Assembly: GCF_004299445.1 (NCBI RefSeq)
Contig: NZ_SCTC01000050.1
Location: 62,001-126,000, forward strand
Direction: 5' to 3'
DNA length: 64,000 nucleotides
From: Phenylobacterium sp.
GTDB lineage: Bacteria > Pseudomonadota > Alphaproteobacteria > Caulobacterales > Caulobacteraceae
A model generated the notes under the pieces. The model was not told the DNA's origin. It ran no database searches and saw only the letters and a list, made by a program, of their open reading frames with translations. A program made the translations under genes and the position numbers. Positions 52,164 through 61,494 of the stretch are shown here, piece after piece. Each line of letters begins with the position of its first letter. Position 1 is the first letter of the stretch.

Positions 52164-53117
52164 ATGGCTGAGTTCTTCGGAACGGCCGGGGACGATGTTC
52201 TCGACACCGACCCCGGCCACAGTCTGAACCGCAACGACATCCTCTGGGGTCTCGGCGGCGACGACAGGCTGCTGGAAGGCAGCGGAAACGACACCCTGAT
52301 GGGCGGCGAGGGCAACGACACCTTGAGCGGCGGCCCTGGCGACGACCTTCTGGACGGCGGCGAAGGGTTCGATGTTGCCAGCTACGAAGTCGCGCCCCAC
52401 GCCATGGACCTGACACTGCCCCTTTCAGGCCCGATGGTGGCCGGGGCGAGCATCGACACACTGCGCAGCATCGAGGGTCTTCGGGGAAGCAGCTTCGATG
52501 ATCTGTTACGCGGCAATGAAGCCGACAACCGGATCTATGGAGGCCCCGGCGGCGACGTCATCAGCGACCCCGGCGGCGCCAACTATCTGCGGGGCGAAGA
52601 CGGCGACGACGTCATCACGGGAGGTTCGGGCTTCGACGACATCAACGGCAACATGGGCAATGACACCGCCCAGGGCGGCCTGGGCCAGGACTGGGTCGTC
52701 GGCGGCAAGGACAATGACAGCCTCTCCGGCGGCGCCGACTATGACCTCGTCTACGGCAATCTCGGCGCCGACACCTGCGACGGCGGCGAGGGCAACGACA
52801 TCATCCGCGGCGGCCAGGACAACGACGTGGTCCGCGGCGGCGACGGCGACGACTACGTCTCGGGTGACCGCGGCGACGACACCATGACCGGCGACGCCGG
52901 CGCCGACACCTTCCACAGTTTCGGCGAGGCGGGCATCGACCGCGTCACCGACTTCAGCCTGGCCCAGGGCGACCGCGTCCAGCTCGACCCCGGCACCCAG
53001 TACACCCTGGCACAGGTCGGCGCCGACACGGTGATCAGCATGACAGGCGGCGGCCAGATGATCCTGGTGGGGGTGCAGCTCAGCACGCTCACGCCCGGCT
53101 GGATCTTCGGGTTCTGA
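52164..53117 (+). CDS. RTX-type calcium-binding repeat protein
   Basis: 317 residues with no N-terminal signal peptide. Multiple G-G-x-G-x-D nonapeptides (GGEGNDTLSGGPGDDLLDGG, then GGEGNDIIRGGQDNDVVRGG) form calcium beta-rolls in two blocks (about 35-80 and 120-245). The C-terminal DRVTDFSLAQGDRVQLD is the usual RTX cap. Such proteins leave by a type I secretion system using a C-terminal signal; no ABC/MFP/TolC genes are nearby. It has no recognisable enzyme domain, so it is perhaps a structural matrix or adhesion protein. Confidence 0.9.
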   Translation: MAEFFGTAGDDVLDTDPGHSLNRNDILWGLGGDDRLLEGSGNDTLMGGEGNDTLSGGPGDDLLDGGEGFDVASYEVAPHAMDLTLPLSGPMVAGASIDTLRSIEGLRGSSFDDLLRGNEADNRIYGGPGGDVISDPGGANYLRGEDGDDVITGGSGFDDINGNMGNDTAQGGLGQDWVVGGKDNDSLSGGADYDLVYGNLGADTCDGGEGNDIIRGGQDNDVVRGGDGDDYVSGDRGDDTMTGDAGADTFHSFGEAGIDRVTDFSLAQGDRVQLDPGTQYTLAQVGADTVISMTGGGQMILVGVQLSTLTPGWIFGF

Positions 53118-53126
53118 CGCCCTCCG

Positions 53127-54155
53127 TTATTCGCCGACGTCGACCTTCTCGGGCGCCTTGCCTTCTCGCTCGGCCTGGCGCGCGCCGCCCAGGATGCCGG
53201 GCAGGGCGTAGTTCCCCTCGTGGCAGGCGTACTCGTAGACTGGACCCTTGGCCGTGTTCAGCGGCATCTCGCCCCGCCAGGGCTGCGTGTAGACCGACGG
53301 ATCGTCGACGGTGAACTGGTAGAGAATCTGGCTGTCCGAGATGCGGGTGAAGCGCTCGGTCACCTTGGCGTCCTTCGAGACGAAGAAGGTCGTCGGGATG
53401 CCTGGCCGCAGCTGTTCGCCCGGGTTGAAGTGGGTGGTCTCGACCACCAGGGTGTCGCCCTCCCAGTGGCCCACGCTGTCGCCCATCCAGAGGCGAACAT
53501 GCGCCGGCGGCCGGGTCTTGTCGGCCAGTCGGATGATCCGGGCGTCGTGGTTCATCTCGACCACGATGACCACGTGATCCTTGGCCTGCTGGATCTGGTA
53601 GGTGTTGTTGTAGAGGACGTTCATCATCGGCGGCCCGGCCGTCGAGCCGAAGCCCATCAGGCAGCGCTCGGCCACCTGCCTGGCCTCCGGGCCGTCGAAG
53701 TTGGTCTGGATTTTCACCACCTCGGCCATGAACTTCTTCCGGCCCTCGGCGCTGTAGGGCAGCTTGCCGTCGGCCGGGTCGACGATCCACGACGAGCGCC
53801 GCTCGCCAGCGATCTCGCCGACCCGTGTGCCGGGGTCGATCCAGAAGGCGTTGTAGCCGCCTACGTCCTGGCCCGCCTTGGGCGCGGGGGCGTTGGGATC
53901 CGTGTCGCGCGCGTCGGACGAGCGCATCCTCGCATAGCCCTGCTCCAGGGCCTTGGCCTGCGCCTCCGAGATCACCAGGTCCTTGAACTGCGCCGGACGC
54001 TCCAGCTGGGTCACCGAGGCGTTGGTCCACGTGCCGGAGAAGTCGGGCTGGCCGAAGCCGTTGCGCGGGGCCTTGTAGCCGCCGGCCGCCGCCGGGGCCG
54101 CCACGGCCGCAGCCATCAACAGCGCCGCCGCCAGGCGCAGGGTCGAAGCCGCCAT
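53127..54155 (-). CDS. Secreted protein of unknown function
   Basis: 342 residues with a signal peptide (ALLMAAAVAAPAAA). Conserved segments NGFGQPDFSGTWTNASVTQL near the start and SVGHWEGDTLVVETTHFNPG near 245 belong to a family common in Caulobacter, sphingomonads and Acidobacteria with no assigned activity. Two Cys (ERCLMG, EYACHEGNYAL) may form a disulfide. Convergent with the RTX gene. Follows the DUF2784 gene by 24 bases on the same strand. Confidence 0.75.
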   Translation of the reverse strand: MAASTLRLAAALLMAAAVAAPAAAGGYKAPRNGFGQPDFSGTWTNASVTQLERPAQFKDLVISEAQAKALEQGYARMRSSDARDTDPNAPAPKAGQDVGGYNAFWIDPGTRVGEIAGERRSSWIVDPADGKLPYSAEGRKKFMAEVVKIQTNFDGPEARQVAERCLMGFGSTAGPPMMNVLYNNTYQIQQAKDHVVIVVEMNHDARIIRLADKTRPPAHVRLWMGDSVGHWEGDTLVVETTHFNPGEQLRPGIPTTFFVSKDAKVTERFTRISDSQILYQFTVDDPSVYTQPWRGEMPLNTAKGPVYEYACHEGNYALPGILGGARQAEREGKAPEKVDVGE

Positions 54156-54179
54156 CTCGTCCTCCCCAGGATCGGTCGT

Positions 54180-54560
54180 TCAGCGGAGTATGCGCGCTTC
54201 CGGTCTCACCCACCACCACAGCGCCACCACGTAGGCGAGAACGGCGAGGTACATCGTCGAGAACACCCACATCGGCAGCGGCCAGTAGATGAGACCGTTG
54301 ATCCAGCGCATGATCAGCGGATCGTGGGCGCCTTCGCCGGTCAGGGCGGCCTGCCAGTCGGTGAGGAAGCAGGCCCGGCCGAGCGCCGCCTGCGCCGCGA
54401 CGACCGCCAGTGATCCCAGGTGCAGAAGCCGCAGCCCGCGCCGCCGCACGAACCGCCAGCCTCTGGCCGCGCCCAGCGGAATGACCACCAGGCCCGCGAC
54501 ATTGAAGACGATGACAGCGACGTGGGCGGCCAGCACAAGCTGGCCGAGGGCGAAATTCAT
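54180..54560 (-). CDS. DUF2784 membrane protein
   Basis: 126 residues with four membrane helices: LVLAAHVAVIVFNVAGLVVI, LLHLGSLAVVAAQAALG, a middle loop with the conserved CFLTDWQ, and WVFSTMYLAVLAYVVALWW. The layout fits DUF2784. Upstream partner of the secreted protein gene. Function unknown. Confidence 0.75.
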   Translation of the reverse strand: MNFALGQLVLAAHVAVIVFNVAGLVVIPLGAARGWRFVRRRGLRLLHLGSLAVVAAQAALGRACFLTDWQAALTGEGAHDPLIMRWINGLIYWPLPMWVFSTMYLAVLAYVVALWWWVRPEARILR

Positions 54561-54646
54561 GACCTCAGTGTGCGCGCGTCCCCCATCGAACGCATCATCC
54601 CCTGGAGCGCATCAAACCGAGCGGAGAGCGAGGGTGCGGGACCGCG

Positions 54647-54841
54647 CTAGAGCTGGTTGAACTCGCCGCAGCGGCACTTCACGACCACGTCGGCCAGGAA
54701 GCTGCGATCGGCGCGGAGCAGTTCTTCGCCGCAGGCCCCGCACGCGAAGGACGAGCCTTCGCCATCGCGGGGGGCCTCATCGGCCTGGAGCACGGTTCGG
54801 CGGCCAACGAAGAGACCGGGGAAGGTACGCAACTCGATCAT
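54647..54841 (-). CDS. Small zinc-ribbon protein (Com-like)
   Basis: 64 residues from ATG 54841. C-x-x-C (FACGACGEELL) and C-x-C (KCRCGEFNQL) are spaced like a small zinc ribbon, and the end resembles Mu Com-type proteins (I/VKC-R-CG-x-x-N). Probably binds nucleic acid. No phage genes are near. Confidence 0.6.
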   Translation of the reverse strand: MIELRTFPGLFVGRRTVLQADEAPRDGEGSSFACGACGEELLRADRSFLADVVVKCRCGEFNQL

Positions 54842-55123
54842 CAGACTGCTCCAGGATGGGCCAGAGGCCACGCGCCGGCTCTTCGCACTGCAGCAATCAT
54901 ACCGCAAGCAATGTTGCACTGCGATGACGGCGTTCTCTGCGAAAGAGCGGCCAACGCCTCCGGAACAGGCGCCGGCGCCCCGGGATGGGCCTGAAGGCCG
55001 GAACGCCGTTCGACCTATGGGACGCGCCGGCGGCGCCGCAATGCCGCCGCAAGCTTGACGGCATAGGCCGGCGCATAAGACCTAAGCGTCACCGTCAACG
55101 GGCTTCGCCCAAAGAGGTTCGCC

Positions 55124-55261
55124 ATGCGCAAGCTGATCGTTCTCACCGCGGCCGCCGCCGCGCTCCTGGTTTCCGCGTGCAACACCGTCTCGGGCCTGGG
55201 CAAGGATGCGCAGGCCGCCGGACGCGCCGTCACCGGGGCGGCTGAAGACGCGAAGAAATAG
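55124..55261 (+). CDS. Entericidin EcnA/B-family lipoprotein
   Basis: 45 residues. The lipoprotein signal ends in the lipobox L-V-S-A-C19 (RKLIVLTAAAAALLVSAC), followed by NTVSGLGKDAQAAGRAVTGA, the entericidin pattern. It would be lipidated at Cys and placed in the envelope. In E. coli the pair acts as a toxin/antidote for stationary-phase lysis, whereas in alphaproteobacteria it is usually a lone gene. The ribosome site is AAAGAGG. Confidence 0.9.
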   Translation: MRKLIVLTAAAAALLVSACNTVSGLGKDAQAAGRAVTGAAEDAKK

Positions 55262-55320
55262 TCGGCGAGGCTGCGGCCAAAGCGCCGCGCGGCCTTTCTT
55301 CCGGCCGCCATCGGGCGCAT

Positions 55321-55725
55321 ATGGCCGGCATGGCCGAGATCGCATACCCCCTGTTCCGTTCCATCGGACGCGGCTTGGCGCACCAGTGCCCGGCCTGCGG
55401 CAAGGGCCGCCTCTACGGTCGCTACCTGAAAGTCCAGCCGCGTTGCGCCGCGTGCGAGCACCCGCTCCAGCGCTACCCCGCCGATGACGGCCCGGCCTAC
55501 CTGACGATCCTCCTGATCGGCCACCTGATCATCGCGCCGCTGCTGATCTTCCCGATTGTCTGGGAGAGTCCGGCGTACGTCTCCCTCCCGATCCTGTTGG
55601 CGGGCCTCACGGCGGTGACCCTCAGCGCCCTGCCGCGCATCAAGGGCGGCTGGATCGGCCTGATGTATTCCCTCCAGGTCACCGACCGCGACGCCAAACT
55701 CCACACCGCCGACGTCGCCGACTAG
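55321..55725 (+). CDS. DUF983 membrane protein
   Basis: 134 residues. C-x-x-C pairs (HQCPACGKGRLY, PRCAACEHPL) form a rubredoxin-like zinc knuckle in front of two membrane helices (LTILLIGHLIIAPLLIFPIV and SLPILLAGLTAVTLSAL). Typical DUF983 layout. Unknown function; sometimes linked to cytochrome oxidase assembly. The start could also be the ATG at 55330. Confidence 0.85.
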   Translation: MAGMAEIAYPLFRSIGRGLAHQCPACGKGRLYGRYLKVQPRCAACEHPLQRYPADDGPAYLTILLIGHLIIAPLLIFPIVWESPAYVSLPILLAGLTAVTLSALPRIKGGWIGLMYSLQVTDRDAKLHTADVAD

Positions 55726-55809
55726 CGTTCGCCGGGCCCTTGCGTCTGGAACCCGACCTCTGCGCGAGCGTTGCCTTGCGCGGTCGGGGGACTGTGGAGG
55801 AGAGCCTGC

Positions 55810-55968
55810 ATGTCCCTTGGGACCATCCTGATCATCATTCTGATTCTGCTCCTGCTGGGCGCGCTGCCCACGTGGGGGCACTCGCGCAGCTGGGGCTATT
55901 TGCCGAGCGGGGGTCTCGGCCTCGTGCTCGTCATCGTGGTTATCCTGGTCCTTCTCGGTCGGATCTGA
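55810..55968 (+). CDS. DUF3309 small membrane protein
   Basis: 52 residues from ATG 55810: MSLGTILIIILILLLLGALP, then TWGHSRSWGYLPSGGLGLVL and a second hydrophobic helix ending VILVLLGRI. This is the DUF3309 pattern with its conserved P-x-W-x-x-S-x-x-W-G-Y-x-P-S-G. Inner-membrane, function unknown, often linked to general stress regulons. Confidence 0.9.
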   Translation: MSLGTILIIILILLLLGALPTWGHSRSWGYLPSGGLGLVLVIVVILVLLGRI

Positions 55969-56080
55969 CGCCGCCGGGCGGAAGCTCCGCGCGGTCGATG
56001 GGTCCGCTGATCCGTCGACCGCTCTAGGCGCAGGCGCGCAACGCCCCTAGCATCCCATCCAGGATGGATGGGGAGGATGC

Positions 56081-57415
56081 ATGACCGCAACGGAGACCGG
56101 GGCCGACGCCCAAGTTCCGGCGGCCCTCTTGGCGCCTGGCGTCACGGCGGGACAGCGGTTCAAGGCGATCCTGGGGGGATCGGCCGGCAACCTCGTCGAG
56201 TGGTACGACTGGTTCGTCTACTCGGCCTTCGCGGTCTATTTCTCGAACCACTTCTTTCCAGGCGGGGATGAACTGGCCGGGCTCCTGAAGACCATGGCGG
56301 TCTTCGCGGTGGGCTTCTTCGCCCGCCCCCTGGGCGCCTGGCTGATGGGCCTCTACGCCGACCGCGCCGGGCGCAAGACCGCGCTGACGGCCGCCGTCAG
56401 CCTGATGTGCGGCGGCTCGCTGATCATCGCCGTCCTGCCCAGTTACGAGACCATCGGCGTCGCCGCCCCCATACTGCTGGTGTTCGCGAGGATCCTGCAG
56501 GGCCTGTCGGTGGGCGGCGAGTACGGCGCCAGCGCCACCTACCTCTCCGAGATGGCCGGGAAGCGCCGCCGCGGCTTCTGGTCCAGCTTCCAGTTCGTGA
56601 CCATGGTCATGGGCCAGCTGATCGCCCTGGGCCTGCTGGCGCTGATGCAGACCACCATGGACAAGGCCGACCTTGAGAGTTGGGGCTGGCGCATCCCGTT
56701 CTTCATCGGCGCGGCGATGGCGGTGGTGGTGTTCTGGATCCGCGGTCGGATGGACGAAAGCCAAAGCTACGAGAACGCCCAGGCCGCCGGTGAGGAACGC
56801 GCCCGCACCATGATGCTGTTCACGCGCTATCCGCGGCAGACGCTGATCATCTTCCTGTTCACCGCCGGCGGCTCACTGGCCTTCTATGCGTTCACGACCT
56901 ACATGCCGAAGTTCCTCACCGGGACGGCCGGCTTCGCCGCGCCGACGGCCACGGCGATCACGGCAGGGGCCCTGGTGGTCTATCTGCTCGCCCTGCCGCT
57001 GTTCGGCTGGATCAGCGACCACCTGGGTCGCAAGGCGACGCTCTGGATCGCGTTCGGAGGGGGCGCCGTGCTCTCCTATCCCTTGATGCACACGCTCGCA
57101 GGGCAGGACAGCGCCTGGATCGCCTTCGCCCTCGTGTCGGTGATGGTGTTCCTCATGTCGGGCTACAACGCCGTCAGCGCCGTGGTGAAGGCCGAGCTGT
57201 TCCCGGCCAATGTCCGCGCGCTGGGCGTCGCCCTGCCCTACGGCCTGGCCGCCGCCGCGTTCGGCGGCACCGCCGAGCCGATCGCCCTCGCCTTCAAGCA
57301 GGCCGGCGCCGAGATGGGCTTCTTCGTCTATGTGTCGGCGCTGATGGCGCTGTCGTTCGTCGTCGTGTTCTTCCTGCCCGACAACCGCAAGCACAGCCTG
57401 ATCCTCGAGGACTGA
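56081..57415 (+). CDS. MFS transporter, metabolite:H+ symporter (MHS) family
   Basis: 444 residues, 12 spans. MHS hallmarks: GSAGNLVEWYDWFVYSAFAV (span 1), FFARPLGAWLMGLYADRAGR (motif A), LQGLSVGGEYGASATYLSEM (span 4-5). Relatives KgtP and ShiA import alpha-ketoglutarate, shikimate or citrate with protons, so a dicarboxylate-like substrate is likely. The DUF599 gene starts immediately after its stop. Confidence 0.92.
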   Translation: MTATETGADAQVPAALLAPGVTAGQRFKAILGGSAGNLVEWYDWFVYSAFAVYFSNHFFPGGDELAGLLKTMAVFAVGFFARPLGAWLMGLYADRAGRKTALTAAVSLMCGGSLIIAVLPSYETIGVAAPILLVFARILQGLSVGGEYGASATYLSEMAGKRRRGFWSSFQFVTMVMGQLIALGLLALMQTTMDKADLESWGWRIPFFIGAAMAVVVFWIRGRMDESQSYENAQAAGEERARTMMLFTRYPRQTLIIFLFTAGGSLAFYAFTTYMPKFLTGTAGFAAPTATAITAGALVVYLLALPLFGWISDHLGRKATLWIAFGGGAVLSYPLMHTLAGQDSAWIAFALVSVMVFLMSGYNAVSAVVKAELFPANVRALGVALPYGLAAAAFGGTAEPIALAFKQAGAEMGFFVYVSALMALSFVVVFFLPDNRKHSLILED

Positions 57416-58135
57416 GTGCACCCCTACGACGCCCTGGCGCTCACCGTCTTCGTCCTGGCGTGGGTGTTCTATCAGCCGCTGCTGGCGGCGTTCGGAAAGC
57501 GGCGCGGCGGCCTGCTGAACACCGACATGACCGTGATCCGCACGGCCTGGATGCGCACCATGACGGGGCGCGAGGTGCGGCTGATGGACGGCCAGCTGCT
57601 GGGCCATGCGCTCAACTCGGCCTCGTTCTTCGCCTCGTCCAATCTGCTGCTGATCGCGGCGGCGGCGGGCGCGCTGTTCGGCGGCGAATCCACGTTCCGC
57701 TCGGTCTCGGCGCTCGACATCGTGCGCACCTCTTCGCGCCTGCTGTTCGAGATGCAGCTGGGGCTGGTGCTGATCGCGCTGGCCCGCGGCCTGCTCGACT
57801 TCATCTGGTCGATCCGCCAGCTCAACTACTGCCTGGCCGCCATGGGCGCGACGCCCGAGCCGCTGCCTGAAGCCGAGCGCCAGGCCTATGGCGACGTGTT
57901 GGCCCGGATGCTGAACCCGGCGCTGGGATCGTTCAACTCGGGCGTCCGCGGCTACTATTTCGCGCTGGCGGCGGCGGCCTGGTTGTTCGGCCCCTGGGCG
58001 TTCATCGCCGCCACGCTGGGCGCTCTGACCCTGCTGATCTGGCGCCAACGCAGCTCACCGGCCGCGGTCGCGATCCACGATTTCCGGCTGTTGCTGGAGG
58101 CTAAAGACCCAACTCCGCCCGGGCCTTCTTCGTGA
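57416..58135 (+). CDS. DUF599 membrane protein
   Basis: 239 residues from the GTG directly after the transporter stop. About four membrane helices, with the DUF599 segments MTVIRTAWMRTMTGREVRLM and DGQLLGHALNSASFFASSNL plus FNSGVRGYYFALAAAAW. Unknown function. Its last 35 bases overlap the convergent YjbR gene. Confidence 0.88.
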   Translation: MHPYDALALTVFVLAWVFYQPLLAAFGKRRGGLLNTDMTVIRTAWMRTMTGREVRLMDGQLLGHALNSASFFASSNLLLIAAAAGALFGGESTFRSVSALDIVRTSSRLLFEMQLGLVLIALARGLLDFIWSIRQLNYCLAAMGATPEPLPEAERQAYGDVLARMLNPALGSFNSGVRGYYFALAAAAWLFGPWAFIAATLGALTLLIWRQRSSPAAVAIHDFRLLLEAKDPTPPGPSS

Positions 58136-58442
58136 GCTTGCTGGCAACGATCTGATGGGCGGCCTCCAGCCAGCCGGAGGCTTCGCCCATCGCCACGGAA
58201 TCCGGATCCACCACGACCCAGCCGCCCTTGGCGAAATAGGGCGCCTGGCGGCCCGGCCCGCCGTCCGAGGTCAGCACCTCGAAACCGATCTCGCTGACCT
58301 TGAAGGCCAGGCCGTTATCGAAGCCTACGACGGCGAACACCTTGCCGCCCACCTTGTAGACGTCGGACCCGCCCCACTGGACGACCATGGTCGCAGCCGG
58401 GAGTCCCAGCGCGAACGCCTGGATCTCCTCGCGGCTGATCAC
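58101..58442 (-). CDS. MmcQ/YjbR-family protein
   Basis: 113 residues from GTG 58442, overlapping the stop of the paralogue upstream (GTGA). Two conserved stretches, VVQWGGSDVYKVGGKVFAVV and the final LEAAHQIVASKLTKKARAEL, define the CyaY-like YjbR fold. These proteins bind DNA weakly; role unknown. The 3' end overlaps the DUF599 gene. Confidence 0.88.
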   Translation of the reverse strand: MISREEIQAFALGLPAATMVVQWGGSDVYKVGGKVFAVVGFDNGLAFKVSEIGFEVLTSDGGPGRQAPYFAKGGWVVVDPDSVAMGEASGWLEAAHQIVASKLTKKARAELGL

Positions 58443-58783
58443 GCGATCCCCAGCTCGACCTTGAGCTTCTTCGGCAGCTTGGCGGCTACCAGGCCGTGCG
58501 CCGCCGTCACCCAATCTGCTACCTCGGCGGCATCCTGGCTCCGGAGGTCCTTCAGGCTCACCCACCTGGCCCGAGCCAGATATTTCGATGGTTCGGCCCG
58601 GCCTGTTCCGGTCAGGACGTCGAAAGCGATCTCCGAGGCCTTGAACGAAAGGTTCGAATAGGCACGGTCAGTGGCGGCGAACATCTTGCCGCCCACGCAG
58701 TAGCAGTGGTCGTCGCCCCACTTGATGTCGAGCATCGCCCCCGGCAGCGCCATGGCCGCGGCGTGCAGTTCGTCCTTCGTCAA
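58439..58783 (-). CDS. MmcQ/YjbR-family protein (paralogue)
   Basis: 114 residues from TTG 58783 (no earlier in-frame start separates it from msrA). MLDIKWGDDHCYCVGGKMFA and VTAAHGLVAAKLPKKLKVEL match the downstream copy, so this is a tandem duplication. It starts 10 bases after the msrA stop on the same strand, so the three are probably one transcript. Confidence 0.85.
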   Translation of the reverse strand: MTKDELHAAAMALPGAMLDIKWGDDHCYCVGGKMFAATDRAYSNLSFKASEIAFDVLTGTGRAEPSKYLARARWVSLKDLRSQDAAEVADWVTAAHGLVAAKLPKKLKVELGIA

Positions 58784-58793
58784 ACGGGCGCAC

Positions 58794-59450
58794 CTAGGCC
58801 CGGACGCCCACGCCGATCGGGCAGACCACCCCGGTGCCGCCGATCCCGCAGTAGCCGTTCGGATTCTTCGCCAGATACTGCTGGTGATAGTCCTCCGCGA
58901 AGAAGAACGGCCCGGCAGGCTGGAGCTCGCTGGTGATCCGGCCATAGCCCTGCTTGGACAGCTCCACCTGATAGGCGTCGCGCGACGCCGCGGCTTCAGC
59001 CGCCTGGGCGTCGTTCGTGACGTAGATGCCCGAGCGGTACTGGGTGCCGATGTCGTTGCCCTGGCGCATGCCCTGGGTGGGGTCGTGGTTCTCCCAGAAC
59101 GTCTTCAGGAGGTCGCCATAGCTGACCAGCTTGGGATCGAAGACCACCAGGACCGACTCGGTATGACCGGTCCGCCCCGAGCAGACTTCCTCATAGGTCG
59201 CGTTCGGCGTGATCCCCTGCTGATAGCCGACGGCCGTCACGTAGACGCCCGGCACCTGCCAGAAGATGCGCTCGACGCCCCAGAAGCAGCCCATGGCGAA
59301 ATAGGCGACCTCAAGCCCCTCAGGGTAGGGCCCCTTGAGCGGGCGGCCGTTGACGAAGTGGGTCTCCGCGGTCGGCAGCGCGTGCGGGCGTCCGGCCAGG
59401 GCCGTGTCGGCGGTCGGCAGGTCGAGGGATTTCTTGGCGAAGAACATCAT
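58794..59450 (-). CDS. msrA: Peptide-methionine (S)-S-oxide reductase
   Basis: 218 residues. The catalytic G54-C55-F56-W57-G58 motif and [20 protein letters not shown] are invariant in MsrA. C-terminal [13 protein letters not shown] supplies resolving Cys residues. It repairs S-sulfoxide methionine in proteins with thioredoxin. The N-terminal 40-residue extension ([20 protein letters not shown]) is common in alphaproteobacteria. First gene ahead of the two YjbR genes. Confidence 0.96.
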   Translation of the reverse strand: MMFFAKKSLDLPTADTALAGRPHALPTAETHFVNGRPLKGPYPEGLEVAYFAMGCFWGVERIFWQVPGVYVTAVGYQQGITPNATYEEVCSGRTGHTESVLVVFDPKLVSYGDLLKTFWENHDPTQGMRQGNDIGTQYRSGIYVTNDAQAAEAAASRDAYQVELSKQGYGRITSELQPAGPFFFAEDYHQQYLAKNPNGYCGIGGTGVVCPIGVGVRA

Positions 59451-59581
59451 GCGCCTCCGGGAGGATGGGTCGGCCCGTATGTAGGTGTGCGAGCGTTGTT
59501 TTGCATGTCGTGATCAGCCTAACTGAACCGGCAGGCCGTTTGTGGGAATATACGCCCGATGGCTCGCGAGGAGGATGTCCG

Positions 59582-60505
59582 ATGCGCGTTCTGAAAATCG
59601 TGCTCCTGGCCGGCGTGATCGCCGGGGCTTCGATCACCGGGGCGATGGCCGCCGGCGGCGGCGGTGGGGGCGGCATGAGCAGCATGCCCTCTGACACCGG
59701 CCCCCGCTATGATCCGGCCGAGGAATACGCCAAGGCCATCCGGGCCATCCAGGAAAAGGACTACAAGGCCGCCGCCCGCTCGGCCCAGCGCGTGGCCGAC
59801 GCCGCGCCAAAGAGCCTCGACGGCTGGAAGCTGCTGGGCGTGGCCCAGGCCGGCGCCGAGAATTGGAAGGGCGCCAAGCGGGCCTACGAGAGGGCCTTCA
59901 AGCTGGCGCCCGAGGACGAAACCGTCCGCGGCGGCCTGGGCCTCGCGCTGGCCAAGCTGCAGGACGCCAAGGCCCAGGAGCAACTCGACTGGCTGAAGGC
60001 CCGCGCGGCCAGCTGCACGTCGAACTGCGCCACGTTGAGAAGCCTGGCCGCCGACGTCGAGAAGGCCATGACGCCCGCCGGCGCGACCGGCGCAAGCGCC
60101 GCGCTCGAGCATAGCGGCCTGATCTTCTCGGCCGACGCCGGCGACCGGGCCTATGTCCAGGCGGTCGGCCTGATCAACGAGAAGCGCTACGACGAGGCCC
60201 TGGCCTCGCTGGACGCCGCCCGCGCCGCCTTCGGCCCACACCCCGACATCCTGACCTACCAGGGCTACACTTGGCGCAAGAAGGGCCAGTTCGACCGGGC
60301 CGAGGGCTACTACAGGCAGGCCCTGGCCATCGCGCCGGACCACCGCGGCGCCACCGAGTATTACGGCGAGCTCAAGGTCGAGCGCGGCGACATGACCGGC
60401 GCCCGGCAGATGCTGGCGAAACTGGACGCGTCCTGTGCCTACGGGTGCGCCGAAGCCGAGGAGCTGCGCCGTTGGATCGACGCCGGCGGCGAACCGGGGC
60501 TCTAG
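59582..60505 (+). CDS. Secreted TPR-repeat protein
   Basis: 307 residues from ATG 59582 (GGAG eight bases upstream). Signal peptide LKIVLLAGVIAGASITGAMA, a Gly-rich stretch (AGGGGGGGMSSM), then tetratricopeptide repeats: YAKAIRAIQEKDYKAAARSA near 50, LDGWKLLGVAQAGAENWKGA near 80, and a C-terminal pair near 230 (FDRAEGYYRQALAIAPDHRG). Three Cys pairs suggest disulfides. Periplasmic scaffold; partner unknown. The cytochrome gene starts inside its 3' end. Confidence 0.85.
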   Translation: MRVLKIVLLAGVIAGASITGAMAAGGGGGGGMSSMPSDTGPRYDPAEEYAKAIRAIQEKDYKAAARSAQRVADAAPKSLDGWKLLGVAQAGAENWKGAKRAYERAFKLAPEDETVRGGLGLALAKLQDAKAQEQLDWLKARAASCTSNCATLRSLAADVEKAMTPAGATGASAALEHSGLIFSADAGDRAYVQAVGLINEKRYDEALASLDAARAAFGPHPDILTYQGYTWRKKGQFDRAEGYYRQALAIAPDHRGATEYYGELKVERGDMTGARQMLAKLDASCAYGCAEAEELRRWIDAGGEPGL

Positions 60506-61446
60506 CCGGGCTGGCGCTCGCCGCCGCGGGCTTCCTCGCCGCCGCGACCGCCGCCGAGGTCGCTCAGCCGCTCCAGGCCCTGCATTGGGTGACGCCGGAC
60601 GCCGACCCCGTGGCGACCTTCGCGTCGCAGCCCACCGAGTGTCTCCACACACCCGCCGACCCCGCCGCCGCCCAGGCCGTGGAGGTGGGGCGCGCTGCAT
60701 TCCGCACGCCGCTGCTGCTGGGCGGCCAGGCCGCCCGCGTCAGCCTCACCTGCGAGAGTTGCCACCGCTCGGGACGCGGCAATCCTGAGTTCCAGTTCCC
60801 CGGCGCGTCCGGCGCGCCGGGGACCGCCGACGTCACCCTGTCGCTGTTCTCCAGTCATCGAGGCAATGGCGTCCACGACCCGCGGCCAATCCCGGACCTT
60901 TCGGGTCCGCGCGACCGGCTGAAAGTGGCCCCCGATCAGCTCCCGGCCTTCATCCGCGGCCTCATCGTCGAGGAGTTCGACGGGCGGGAGCCGCCGCCCG
61001 CCGTGCTGGCGGGCCTCGCCGCCTATGTCCGCGCCCTCTCGCCCGGGGCCTGCCCAGCCGAGGCCCGTGCGCCGTTGCGCCCGGCAACCCTGCTCGCCGA
61101 CGCCCGCCGCGCCCTGACCGCCGCCGATCGGGCCTATGCCGCAGGCGATCGCCCCACCGCCATCCTGATGGTCGCGGCCGCCCGCGCCCGCCTGGGCCTG
61201 ATCGACGAACGCTACAAGGCATTGCCGGCCGAGGTCGCCCGCCTGCGCGCCGCCGACACCCGCCTGACCGCCCTGCAACAGGCCATGCGCGAGGGTCGCG
61301 CCGACGCCTCTACCGACCTCGCCCGCTGGCTCCGCCACTCCCGGCGCCTGGAAGCCGCGCTGGCCGCCCGCGAGGCCGCGTCCCTGTTCAACCCGACCCG
61401 CCTCAAGGCGGCGGCGAACCGCCGCTTGCTCCCAAAGCCCACCTGA
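60472..61446 (+). CDS. Periplasmic c-type cytochrome
   Basis: 324 residues from TTG 60472, overlapping the TPR gene by 34 bases, with GAGGAG eight bases upstream. Signal peptide after five Arg ([20 protein letters not shown]). One heme site C94-E-S-C97-H98 in [18 protein letters not shown], and [20 protein letters not shown] resembles the cytochrome c peroxidase/MauG-type loop. The C-terminal 150 residues are an Ala/Arg-rich helical bundle. Electron partner unknown. Confidence 0.75.
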   Translation: MDRRRRRTGALAGLALAAAGFLAAATAAEVAQPLQALHWVTPDADPVATFASQPTECLHTPADPAAAQAVEVGRAAFRTPLLLGGQAARVSLTCESCHRSGRGNPEFQFPGASGAPGTADVTLSLFSSHRGNGVHDPRPIPDLSGPRDRLKVAPDQLPAFIRGLIVEEFDGREPPPAVLAGLAAYVRALSPGACPAEARAPLRPATLLADARRALTAADRAYAAGDRPTAILMVAAARARLGLIDERYKALPAEVARLRAADTRLTALQQAMREGRADASTDLARWLRHSRRLEAALAAREAASLFNPTRLKAAANRRLLPKPT

Positions 61447-61494
61447 CGGTATATGCCCGCCTTCCGCTCGGGGGCCCGCCCCCCGCCGCGGCGT

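Noticed and set aside
55124..55261. Entericidin toxin-antidote pair
   Set aside because: Only one entericidin-like gene is present; no second copy was found next to it.
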